A program made the position numbers and the translations under genes. Positions 7,691 to 16,016 of a DNA stretch of 25,098 nt are shown piece after piece; position 1 is the first letter of the stretch; the number at the start of each line of letters is the position of its first letter. The DNA comes from Heterotrichella gracilis (taxonomy: Eukaryota; Sar; Xanthophyceae; Tribonematales; Xanthonemataceae). The notes beneath the pieces are model-generated. The model ran no database searches. It saw nothing but the letters and a program-made list of their open reading frames with translations, and was not told the DNA's origin. The stretch lies in the NCBI GenBank assembly GCA_032358255.1, contig JAULBX010028648.1, positions 2,430-27,527 of the forward strand. The letters are read 5' to 3'.

Positions 7691-8939
7691 TGCAACTTGG
7701 ACGTGCAGGTTGAAGCAAAATATATACTTTAATGTAACCGTTAAACTCAGCAGGATGGGTTATCAGTGCCTTTTTTGTCTCTAGTCTGAGACCCCTAGTT
7801 CCTGAAGCGTACTCAAGATGAGTGATGTTGTGTGTCCAAGTCTGAATGCTAGTTTTCTTGTGTTCAGGCCTCCACAGCTGTATTGCAGCGCATGCTTTCT
7901 TTCTCAAAATACTTTTGTTTGTCATGATTTTGTGCGATTTGCCCTGAGTTTGTGTAGTTTGTACGATATTTTAGATAATTGTGGTATTGTGCTCCGGAGC
8001 AAGTTGTAACATAGTTTGCATACTGGACTTCCTAGGCTGTGTATGTTTATGAGGTGTGTGTTTGAGCTGGCCAGGGATGCTTTCATATGGCCCTGGAGTT
8101 GGCCCCTGTTGCCAAGTCCCCTACATCGGTTGACCAGTGATTGAACTGCATATATGCCCAGTACCTTGCAACTCTTGCCATGGTGTGTGTGCAAATTCTT
8201 TGAGCCGTCAGTAATTACAGAAATTATGCAGCAATTGTAACTGCATTGAGTCCTTGTGTTGAGCTGCATGTCTGGCCGTTGCGTTGGCATGCCAACTATT
8301 CACGATGCGAGAGTGTAGTTTAAGATTGACTATAACTGTATTTACAATGTATTCAGACTTGTTCAGCCTACTCAGATTGTCAATGGGTTATTCCAACAGG
8401 GACTGGCTTTTATGCAAGCGTAAAAGTCGCGGGTGGAGTAGGTGGAGACATTGTTTACATTGTTGCAGACTTAATTAGTTCAACGTTCAACTCAACTTGC
8501 AGCAATAGTAAGTAAATGGGATTGAAGGGTGGGTACAAATGGAATCCTGATGTAGAAGGAAATTAGGGAAATGCCCACAGGCGGCGTAGGCGGCAGCCAG
8601 ACACAACACACAAACATCATCGAACGCATCAAATTGAATCAAATTTTACAAACAAGTTTTTCAATTTATAGTTGTATTAAACACCGGGGCAGTGATGCAT
8701 TTTAAGTTTTGGGGTGCTGTTAGCAGCGAGGCCGCTGTTGTTTCTGCTCTTTTCCAGTGCCCTATTCTGGAGGTTCAACCGCGGGTACCCCTTCCTGCAG
8801 CTGCAAGTCCTCAACTGCCCGCGGATTAGCTAATCCTTGCTACGGGTCAGCTCCCTCACAGGTGCGCACTGCACGTCTGATGGCTTTTCTAATGGTGGGG
8901 GATCATCAGTGCAGGACGCTGCATGTATAAAGATAGAAT
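7691..8939. other. T-rich stretch without a supported gene
   Basis: The plus strand between about 7780 and 8300 is T/G-rich and contains TGTAA pentamers (near 8006 and 8236). TGTAA is the usual polyadenylation signal in green algae, so this could be a 3' untranslated region of a plus-strand gene. No coding exon upstream supports that. A plus-strand acceptor-like CTTTTCCAG near 8756 is followed by a short open segment (WRFNRGYPFLQLQVL) that I cannot identify. Confidence 0.3.
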
Positions 8940-9130
8940 GCTAATATGGCTGTATTGTATGTATCGCCAGAATGCATCAAATGAATGCAATTGACTCGTA
9001 CTGGGGACACTATGGTCCATTCTAACCAAGTGTGTGATCCATGTCTTTTGGGCGCATTAGACACCTCAGCAAAAAATGTAATTACATGCATGAAAATTCA
9101 TGACATGTCATAAAGATTCATGACATGCCT
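8940..9130 (+). mobile_element. Family B fragment in inverted orientation
   Basis: The 32 bases at 9034-9065 match the reverse complement of 9660-9691 with a single difference. Similarity to family B continues more weakly on both sides. This is the only family B piece whose coding sense is on the plus strand. It forms a ~600-bp-spaced inverted pair with family B copy 1. The duplicated word TTCATGACATG occurs twice at its right end. Confidence 0.65.
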
Positions 9131-9419
9131 AATTTTCCTGCGGTGTCACTTATTCTTTATATGATGTCGACCATCGTCATGTTTGATTCCCAATAAAACC
9201 CCAAAACAACCTTACTATGGCCGTATACTATCCAACTGATTAACATTTTTTTGTTTTGAAATACATGATGCAGCATATAGTCCGCAGATTGAGATGTAAC
9301 GCTCTCAAAAGCCATAGAGTGTGTTTCTAGAAGTTTCTAGCTAGTAGTCATGCACAGTGATTGTCATACACTTGCCCTTTTTGACACGCGGGCTTTCGGG
9401 TGGTGTAAGTACCTGTTAT

Positions 9420-9433
9420 ACCTGTTAACAGGT
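9420..9433. repeat. 14-bp perfect palindrome ACCTGTTAACAGGT
   Basis: This short perfect palindrome lies in AT-rich DNA between the inverted and direct family B copies. Its function is unknown and it could be chance. Confidence 0.6.
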
Positions 9434-9514
9434 TTTGTTTAGTGGCATTGACCGCCAGAAATGGCGCAAATCTTGCGGTGTGGAAACTGACGTCATGTTG
9501 CATGTTCAAAACTT

Positions 9515-10124
9515 TTATTTGGCCAAACCAGGGTTTGTTCAGAATTTAGATGTGACGATGTACGACATCTTACAAAACAAATGACATCGCATACATCGCA
9601 GGAGAGTCGGGCATGTCATGAACTGTCAGATCATGTATTTGCATTTTAATGAACGGTGGGGTGTCTGATGCGCCCAAAAGACATGGATCACAAAGAAGGT
9701 GAAATTGGACCCTCGCCTCCCTGGCAGGCAATCAACTACCGTAAGTGACGAACAGTGGGCAGATGTGGACTGATATTGGTTGCCCTTCATGTTGAAGCAA
9801 TCTGCAATGTTCAAATGCATCCTAATTTATATGCGTGGAATTGATTTTACTGTAAGGCCCATACAGTATTGTTTTCATGCATTTGTATTTTGCTGCGCAT
9901 GCGTTTTCAGACCACGGAGATCAATGAAAATAATAAGCGCAAGCAACATACATCTGCATTAGCCCACTATTTGTCAGTGGTTTGTCAATTTACAAGATTT
10001 ACAAGATTTATGTGACAATCATACTCAGGGAGCCAACCTCACAAGACTGTTGGGGATGCTTGAAAAAGTCACTCCGCTTACTAAATAAATTGTGAATTAA
10101 TGAAGCCACATTGGCCCCACATTT
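9515..10124 (-). mobile_element. Family B copy 1 (non-LTR retrotransposon remnant)
   Basis: 9515-9700 matches 10450-10590 and 11525-11665, and 9660-9970 matches 11640-11955. Shared words include CAGAATTTAGATGTGAC, GGGCATGTCATGAACTGTCAG and GATGCGCCCAAAAGACATGG. The tail from about 9975 to 10124 has no partner in the window. Coding sense, judged from the downstream module, is minus. All frames are interrupted. Confidence 0.7.
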
Positions 10125-10591
10125 ACCACCGAAAAAGCTCAACAAGTTTCTTGAAATGCCATTATAGCAGCTCTGAAATGCTTCTCATACATCGTGGTAT
10201 TGTGGACATTCAAAAATAGAAATGGTGTTCATCTTCAACATGATGTTGTCCAATCGTCTCACAATATATGCACAAACTATGTTCATAATCAACGCGTCGC
10301 CATCTACAGTGTCAATGGTGCGCGCAGAATACCATTTCTTACCGTAACTAGACATGAATAAATGGCACAGTCATGCCTGGCTTGCAGCTTCAGAGTGTTC
10401 AAAGCGAGATGCCAACGCAGGTGGCCATGTGTTGCAGCAAAATGTGGGTTATGTGCAGAATTTAGATGTGACGGTGTACGACATCTTGCAGAAAAAATGG
10501 CATCGCAGGAGAATCGGGCATGTCATGAACTGTCAGAACATGTATTTGCATTTAAATGAAGGGTGGGGTGTCTGATGCGCCCAAAAGACAT
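10125..10591 (-). mobile_element. Family B copy 2 with RT-type Cys/His knuckle
   Basis: The minus strand of 10140-10293 reads VDYEHSLCIYCET, then HHVEDEHHF, and after a one-base slip ECPQYHD. The spacing C-x2-C ... DExHF ... CP.Y matches the zinc knuckle found after the reverse-transcriptase domain of many non-LTR (LINE-type) retrotransposons. A frameshift and a stop inside the motif show that it is dead. The second half (10354-10575) is a module shared with copy 3 and, weakly, with 12003-12090 and 17180-17290. The copy is about 95% identical by eye to copy 3 (11209-11665). Confidence 0.7.
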
Positions 10592-10771
10592 GGGGGCATG
10601 GCCGTTGCGGGCAGGCGTTGCTTCAGCATCGACGCCCAAACGCAAAGCAGAATGGAGCACCGCCCGTTGCTCGGTGGTATTAATGGCTTGGCCGGCAAAC
10701 ATGGCCTGGCGGTGCTTGGGGATCTCGGCGTATTCGGCCAGGCAAATGAGGGCATAAGGTGCATAAGCCAT
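10592..10771 (-). pseudogene. pgi: Fragment of glucose-6-phosphate isomerase
   Basis: Glucose-6-phosphate isomerase interconverts glucose-6-phosphate and fructose-6-phosphate. The minus strand reads LAEYAEIPKHRQ (10741-10706), then MFAGQAINTTEQ (10702-10667), then RAVLHSALR (10666-10640). This is the strongly conserved N-terminal block of the enzyme; E. coli Pgi has MFSGEKIN.TE.RAVLH.ALR at the equivalent place. The frame stays open to the left junction at about 10591, where it is cut off after NGHAP. Upstream residues (LMAYAPYALI) fit poorly, and beyond them I cannot match the family. It covers roughly 50-60 of about 550 residues, so it is a non-functional fragment. The style is proteobacterial, but the source cannot be fixed by eye. 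Confidence 0.78.
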
Positions 10772-11208
10772 AAGCGAGGTGAAGCCGGCAAGGCTTGGGC
10801 GTGGACCGATGCTTTTCCTAGGCCAGCCTGCATGGTAGCCTATAGCCCATGTCCTCGATCGCAGAGCATTTAAGGGATCTTGCACCTTTGGATGCCAGCA
10901 ACCTGAAGCAAAGCGACGCAGAGGTTGCAAGGTCACCTCACATGGTTGGACAATATGGCGACGGTGATCCGACAGGTTGACCCACGCCATTTGATTAATT
11001 TAGGCAGCCGGGTGGTGGGGGCCTGCGGCCTCGAGAACAACGCGCTGAACCCACAGATTTTGGTCTGGATCACCACGATAGGTCTGTTGACCGCTTTATG
11101 TGCAGCCCTCACAGCCTGCCGGGTCGAGGCGCGTTACGATGCCAAAATGCCAGCCAAGCTTGATCAACCCCGCTTTTTGGTGGCCGCCAATGAGCCGACT
11201 GAGTTGCA
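10592..11208. other. Bacterial-looking insert between direct repeats
   Basis: About 615 bp sit exactly between family B copies 2 and 3. They share nothing with the repeats or with the rest of the window. The base use is more GC-rich, with words such as GCCGGC and GGCCTGGCGG. It holds a pgi fragment on the minus strand at its left side. On the plus strand of the right part is an unidentified open frame containing a hydrophobic stretch (ILVWITTIGLLTALCAALTA) followed by ACRVEARYDAKMPAKLDQ. The two coding senses oppose each other, so it is either two joined pieces or two convergent gene ends. Confidence 0.65.
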
Positions 11209-12230
11209 AAAAAGCAGAACAAGTTTCTTGAAATGCCATTATAGCAGCTCTGAAATGCTTCTCTAACATCGTGGTATTGTGGACATTCAAAATGAAATGG
11301 TGTTCATCTTGAACATGATGTTGTCCAATCGTCTCACAATATATGCACAAACTATGTTCATAATCAACGCGTCGCCATCTACAGTGTCTATGGTGCGCGC
11401 AGAACACCATTTCTTACCGTAACTAGACATGAATAAATGGCACAGTCATGCCTGGCTTGCAGCTTCAAAGTGTTCAAAGCGAGATGCCAACGCAGGTGGT
11501 CATGTGCTGCAGCAAAATGTGGGTTTTGTGCAGAATTCAGATGTGACGATGAACGACATCTTACCAAAAAAATGGCATTGCAGGAGAATCGGGCATGTCA
11601 TGAACTGTCAGAACATGTGTTTGCATTTTGACGGTGGGGTGTCTGATGCGCCCAAAAGACATGGATTAAAAGGAGGTAAAATTGGATCCTCGCTTCCCCG
11701 GTAGGCAACCAACAATCGTAAGTGACGAACAGTGGGCAAATGTAGATTTATATTGGTTGCACTTCGTGTTGACGCAATCTGCATGTCTGAGCAATATTCA
11801 AATGCATCCTAATTTATATGCGTGGAATTGATTTTACTGTATGGCTCATACAGTATTTTTTTCATGCATTTGTATTTTGCTGCGCATACATTTGTAGACC
11901 AAGGAGATCAATTCAGATAATAAACGCAAGCAACATACTTCCGCATTGGCCCACTATTTGTCAATGGTGCGCGCAGAAGACCATTGTTTTACCGCAAATA
12001 GACGTGAATAAATGGCACTGTCATGCCTGACTTGCAGCTTCAAAAGGATGCCAGCGCAGGTGGCCAGGTGTTGTAGCAAAACTGCGCTTGTGGTAGTTTG
12101 GTCCAGCGGAGATTCCATCCCGCCCTGCACCTTTGCTCCACTGTGTTTGATGTGCAAAGTCATGCCATGCGGCAACTGGCATGGCTTACATGGCTGTTTA
12201 TTTGGTGTAATGCCATGCGATACCTAGAAT
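11209..12230 (-). mobile_element. Family B copy 3 and attached partial copy
   Basis: 11209-11665 repeats 10125-10591, and 11640-11960 repeats 9660-9970. The minus strand of 11219-11368 carries the same RT-type knuckle (SLCIYCET, DEHHF), then a one-base deletion before ECPQYHDVREAF in the next frame. From 11964 the MATGGTGCGCGCAGAA and ATGAATAAATGGCAC words recur, starting a further partial copy that continues to 12230. There it resembles 17320-17440 (CTCCACTGTGTTT, GCAAAAGCCATGCC-like words). Confidence 0.7.
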
Positions 12231-12868
12231 ACCTAGAAGCGGTACCAGTTATACCAATTGCAGTTGCAGCTCTGCTTGAGGGCAGAAATTTCTGCCAAAC
12301 TATGGATCTGGTCACAGCAAATACAGCAAATGACGTGCGGATATCATATACAGCAAGCTCGCAATTGCTGCAGGCAGGGCAACATTAATGGCGGTTGTTT
12401 AGGCACTTTGGATGGGCAAAACACAGAGCCTATTAATGACCTTTTTGGGAACACAGAAGCCGCTACAGCACTGGTAAGCCGTTTATAATGGGTATATGAA
12501 GTATATGTAGTATATGAAGTAAGCCCTTGCTCAAGCAGCAGCTACAGCGGCTAACAGTATTGCGCTGATTAGTTACAAGGAAGTGCGGAAAGTGCTGCAT
12601 ACTTCCTCTGCTATCAGTACAACCATTGCCAATCTAACCACCCCCTTGCACCAATCAACCCAGTGGTGTATCATCAATCTAGAGGCTATGCAGGAAAATG
12701 GGGCCATTGCCAATCCTCCTAGGCTACCTCGGTAACCTAGGCAGGGTCACCGGTGGAGCTTGTGTGCATGCACTTGTTGGAGCAACCTTGTGGGTACAAG
12801 CACGTAAAGCACGCCCCGGAGCCTATATATAGGCCTAGGCTATTGATCAACTACACTAGTGCCCTCAC
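12231..12868. other. Exon-like open blocks, unidentified
   Basis: On the plus strand, 12372-12473 reads NINGGCLGTLDGQNTEPI and ends at a donor-like CTG|GTAAGC. 12510-12730 reads AAATAANSIALISYKEV, then TTIANLTTPLHQ, before a stop. The two frames do not join across the obvious GT..AG segment, and I recognise no family. They may be decayed retroelement or host exons. A short TATATGAAGTATATGTAG repeat lies at 12490-12525. Confidence 0.3.
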
Positions 12869-12989
12869 CCTGGTGAGACATGCGTGCGACTCCTTGTCAC
12901 ACGGGTTCTCCACATACTCCACAACATCAGCCTGGTACATGAAGGTGCCGTCTTCGTTTTTCCTCATCTTCACGAGGAAGAGTCTCCAC
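12869..12989 (-). CDS. Candidate internal exon, unidentified conserved-looking protein
   Basis: The minus strand has a good acceptor (CTCTTGCCGCAG, ending at 12990), an open 121-bp block and a donor AGG|GTGAGG (12868). The block reads WRLFLVKMRKNEDGTFMYQ then ADVVEYVENPCDKESHACL. Its amphipathic, charged composition is unlike the surrounding repeats and looks like a genuine protein exon. I cannot name the family. Neighbouring exons were not identified. A plus-strand frame over the same bases is a shadow. Confidence 0.5.
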
Positions 12990-13180
12990 CTGCGGCAAGA
13001 GTATCAAGGGTGAGCACACAAACACAACAGCATGAGGTTCAAAAACCTGCAAAGTTTGCAATGGCAGGCTAGGTAGGCTAGGCAGGCGCTGTCCGTCGGC
13101 CCCACGCAGCAGTATATTTTTCCTGTACCTACTTTACCTACTTACAATATTGCATAAACACATAAAAACCTCAAACAACA

Positions 13181-13351
13181 ATGGTGCCGCAGCGTCTAAA
13201 AGTACGGTACATTGAGGCAACTAGGGCCCTGGATGGCACACCAATGCAAAAACGTGGCGAGAATAGTCCAAGGCGGGATTTTAAGGAACCTAGTGATTGC
13301 TACCAACAAAAAGTGAACCCGACAAGCCTACTTTGCTGGGTGCTCATTTAA
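13181..13351 (+). CDS. Small hypothetical ORF, 56 codons
   Basis: An ATG in good eukaryotic context (AACAATGG) opens MVPQRLKVRYIEATRAL and ends at TAA 13349-13351. It is rich in Arg and Lys and resembles no family I know. It could be the first exon of a plus-strand gene, a genuine small ORF, or chance. AT-rich sequence precedes it. Confidence 0.25.
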   Translation: MVPQRLKVRYIEATRALDGTPMQKRGENSPRRDFKEPSDCYQQKVNPTSLLCWVLI

Positions 13352-13620
13352 TAATTGAGCAGGGAATAGCTCAACAGTGCACTGTCGCCCAACTAGCCCA
13401 TCAAGATAGAGCATAGTATATATAGTCTATCATAGGGAACGACTGGGGAAACGCTGCCAACGGTTGCCTACACCTGTTTGAATATTATATGCAGATAATT
13501 CAGACCGTCCAAGCATCGCACTAGTGCCACACACCTACAGGTACTGAAGATAAAAACCAGCACGCCGCCGCCACAGGATGCAAAGCCGGGGCACTGAAAC
13601 ATGTTTAATTTACTGTCACG
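13352..13620. other. AT-rich spacer, no gene seen
   Basis: It contains an imperfect dyad around 13417-13435 (ATAGTATATATAGTCTAT) and nothing I can identify as coding. Confidence 0.4.
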
Positions 13621-14415
13621 TTGCAGGCGTGCGAGTGGCAATACCTACAATACCACGTAGCACTTGTGTGCTGGCAAAACCAGCTTCCTAGCCCCCAATT
13701 ACATCCGGATCCCAGCGCACTTTTTGGCTCCGTAAACCCTTCCACTACTTCCTCCGGAATCCCACTCATGAGTCAGCCCTTCCCGGTTAAAGAGGATGTA
13801 GAGGATGGCGTGTTCCTCCCTCTTGTTTCCATTCAGCTTGGAGTTCCAGCGCCAAAGCTTCGGAACCTGAAGGCTGGCCACCCACCATCTGCCCGCCGTG
13901 TGGCCATGAGAGCTGTTCAGCCATCAACTTTGTTTCTACGTAGTTTTGAAGTCACAGAGATGTGTGTACACATGTTCAAGGTGTTTAGTGTCCGTATACG
14001 GCAACGTGTGCCTTGTACAAGTTTGCCTGTATGTAGTAACCGTGCGAATTCTGCGCCTACTGCGCCCCGCGATCGATTAGTTCGATCGATGCGCAACTAC
14101 TTTAACTACTTGCAACAAACGTCTGCTTGTGACCACAGCGGGGGGTGCTTGCTGAAGACAACGCAGACAACGCAGCTTTACTGCATTAGCCCTGGAGTCT
14201 GCACCTTATGCCGCGGGCACCAAAAGCTCCACACGGGTGAAATCCCCGTTGAAATTTACCCTTGTGTCCCAAGTGGGTCTGGCATTTTACCCTCCCCAAA
14301 GTGGCTCTGGCAAATTCAACGGTTCCCTGCAACGGTTCGGTTCGGTTGCAGACGGGGTTGCAGAGCAAGATTCAATCAGATTCAATCAGAACTAATCATA
14401 TTCAATCAGATTTGA
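13621..14415 (+). CDS. Long unidentified open frame, 264 codons
   Basis: This plus frame is longer than expected by chance for a window of this size (my rough estimate under even base use is about 0.01 such frames). Composition is mixed, with no recognisable domain, transmembrane helix or repeat apart from a short RFNQIQS-type tail made by AATCAGATTC repeats at 14370-14415. A competing minus-strand block at 13699-13881 reads WRWNSKLNGNKREEHAILYI then GLTHEWDSGG and also looks protein-like. Only one strand is likely to be real, and I cannot decide which. Confidence 0.3.
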   Translation: MQACEWQYLQYHVALVCWQNQLPSPQLHPDPSALFGSVNPSTTSSGIPLMSQPFPVKEDVEDGVFLPLVSIQLGVPAPKLRNLKAGHPPSARRVAMRAVQPSTLFLRSFEVTEMCVHMFKVFSVRIRQRVPCTSLPVCSNRANSAPTAPRDRLVRSMRNYFNYLQQTSACDHSGGCLLKTTQTTQLYCISPGVCTLCRGHQKLHTGEIPVEIYPCVPSGSGILPSPKWLWQIQRFPATVRFGCRRGCRARFNQIQSELIIFNQI

Positions 14416-14554
14416 TCATAAATTCCGACGGCCCCCGTTATAATTTATACCCTTGCACCCAAATCTGTTGCCATATTGACTCGGAGTTCCGCCCCTGTTC
14501 AGGGTTTTATTTTAGGGTAACTTACGTGAATTTTATAGGGGCGGCAGCGTCATA

Positions 14555-14590
14555 GCCATCCCCGGGAGGACTGCGGCCGCCGGGGATGGC
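14555..14590. repeat. Perfect 11-bp GC-rich hairpin
   Basis: GCCATCCCCGG at 14555-14565 pairs perfectly with CCGGGGATGGC at 14580-14590. The loop is 14 bases and contains GCGGCC. No T-run follows, so it is not a bacterial-type terminator. Confidence 0.85.
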
Positions 14591-14625
14591 GTAACCTACA
14601 TGCCTGGCATCCCGCCCCTTGCCAT

Positions 14626-15324
14626 ATGCCATATCTGCGCTGCCGAAGCGGTATCACTGGTGATCCTCAGTGTCTGGCTTGTTGCCAGCCCTGGCCCCTC
14701 CGCAGTCTCACCGTGAAGGCCGGCCCCGGACACTGCATGCAGGCATATGCGTTCATGCCCGAAGAATGCTCTCTGCTTGACAAGGTGTACAAGGTGGCCA
14801 TGCGCAGCTCACTGCCGACGTATCGCTTGAAGAGGGCGCCTGCCATGTGTTATAGCGTCTGCTGCCTTGCATGGGGCCAACCTTGCCGTCTTACAACCTT
14901 GTACCTCTACACAGTGCCCGTTCGCCCAGATGGCCACCCTAGGAGCAGATGTTGCTACGGTAGCTGGGGAGTGGCACAGATCGTGCATACGGGGATCAGC
15001 TTGCAGCTCAGCACACGGAACTGGATGGAGAGCTGGTCCCTGCACACAAGGGCACCTAGGGGGAGGAGGAGCCTAGGTGTGTGGTGGGCTCAAACCCCAC
15101 TGCCTGACAAGGTAGGGTTGCGTGAGAAGGTAGGTGGGCAACGCGCATCACCTTGTCATCTACACCTTGCGCTTATTCAGGGCGCCGGCAGTACTGTTTG
15201 GACAACCCTAGTGGCTGGCCACTGTTGTTTACCAATGTGGGCGGTGTGCACCACATGTCACGTGGTAACGTCTTTAACAGTTGCAGCAGGGGTGCACTAT
15301 TTATACAAACACAAGTATGCATAG
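14626..15324 (+). CDS. Long unidentified open frame, 232 codons
   Basis: This is a plus-strand open frame with no family motif that I recognise. It overlaps a minus-strand candidate exon (14712-14846) in which MAGALFKRYVGSELRMATL opens at an ATG and ends at a strong donor ACG|GTGAGA. Both cannot be taken as real from sequence alone. The plus frame is notable for length only. Confidence 0.25.
   Translation: MPYLRCRSGITGDPQCLACCQPWPLRSLTVKAGPGHCMQAYAFMPEECSLLDKVYKVAMRSSLPTYRLKRAPAMCYSVCCLAWGQPCRLTTLYLYTVPVRPDGHPRSRCCYGSWGVAQIVHTGISLQLSTRNWMESWSLHTRAPRGRRSLGVWWAQTPLPDKVGLREKVGGQRASPCHLHLALIQGAGSTVWTTLVAGHCCLPMWAVCTTCHVVTSLTVAAGVHYLYKHKYA
14712..14846 (-). CDS. Candidate first exon on minus strand
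   Basis: An ATG at 14846 opens 45 codons, MAGALFKRYVGSELRMATL then ending NAYACMQCPGPAFT, up to a consensus-like donor GTGAGA at 14711. The family is unknown, and no downstream exon was found. It is an alternative to the overlapping plus-strand frame. Confidence 0.28.
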
Positions 15325-15431
15325 GTAGTATAGTTGGATACCCCTGGCTGCTGTTTCATCGCTCCAGTACGTGTTAACAAGTTGGGTTTCTCGGGGTGGA
15401 CTTCCCTATCAAAGTCCTTGCTGGAAGCAAT

Positions 15432-15479
15432 GTAACGTTGCCACTCCCTAAGGCAGCTTATAGGGAGTGGTCACGTTAC
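15432..15479. repeat. 19-bp near-perfect inverted repeat
   Basis: GTAACGTTGCCACTCCCTA at 15432-15450 pairs with 15461-15479 at 17 of 19 positions across a 10-base loop. A diverged third copy of the arm (GCCACGCTCCCTACGG) follows near 15509. It looks like the end of a small foldback element or a structured RNA. Confidence 0.85.
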
Positions 15480-15727
15480 ATGACTTTCACAGCTGTTGAA
15501 CAGTAGTGCCACGCTCCCTACGGAGGCAAGAAAAATAATACCTCTATTGTAAGGAACAATAGGAACAGCCCTGGCAAACATAATATGGGGGAGGGATAAC
15601 GTGGGACAGCTTCGTCCCGTAACCAAGAAGTTTTACTACTCTGGCAAGGGCAATACTTGCCTTTTGCGCAAATAATAGGACGCAGAGCGCGAACAACAGC
15701 TTGCCTCCTGCCCGTGCAAACGTTCTG

Positions 15728-15865
15728 TACCACAATTATTGGTATCAGCAAACTCCCATATCAGCAACAATAAGAAAAAACTTCAGCAATTTACCTAAGT
15801 CTACTAAGACATCGTTTCGTTTTGTTGCTAGTATAAAAGTAAGCTGATACCAACAATTTATGGTA
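15728..15865. repeat. Inverted repeat, 115-bp apart (foldback / MITE-like)
   Basis: TACCACAATTATTGGTATCAGC (split as TACCACAATTATT and GGTATCAGC) at 15728-15749 is mirrored at 15843-15865 as GCTGATACC plus AACAATTTATGGTA with about three differences. The ~93-bp interior is AT-rich. Short foldback elements have this form, but I saw no clear target duplication. Confidence 0.65.
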
Positions 15866-15906
15866 CTGGGCGTATTGCACGTGAGGGTGGCTATTTTGTC
15901 ACTTAC

Positions 15907-15970
15907 TTTCAGTAGCTCCTCGATTGCAATTTTTGATCTACGAGCTGGTGGTGCTGACGAATAAAAGTAC
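15907..15970 (-). CDS. Candidate internal exon, 64 bp
   Basis: On the minus strand the acceptor CCCTCACAG (15971) is followed by an open block reading YFYSSAPPARRSKIAIEE then LLK, and a consensus donor AAA|GTAAGTGAC at 15906. The match to splice consensus at both ends and the amphipathic IAIEELLK end make a real exon plausible. The family is unknown and no partners were found. The acceptor is embedded close to the 45-bp minisatellite. Confidence 0.42.
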
Positions 15971-16016
15971 CTGTGAGGGCCCATTGCGCACCTTAACAAC
16001 ACCTATTTAATATTGC

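Noticed and set aside
7922-8290. 122-codon minus-strand frame
   Set aside because: It is antisense to a T-rich stretch, with no motif, splice site or repeat support; its length is not remarkable.
10354-10575. Two overlapping plus-strand frames with several Cys residues that look like a zinc-finger protein
   Set aside because: Differences between this copy and 11429-11704 change residues freely in both frames, and the retroelement sense is minus.
12372-12735. A two-exon plus-strand gene joined across GTAAGC...GTAAG
   Set aside because: The 50-bp segment has GT..AG ends but the phases do not join the two open blocks in frame.
14555-14590. Rho-independent terminator
   Set aside because: The stem is not followed by a T-run and the context is eukaryotic.
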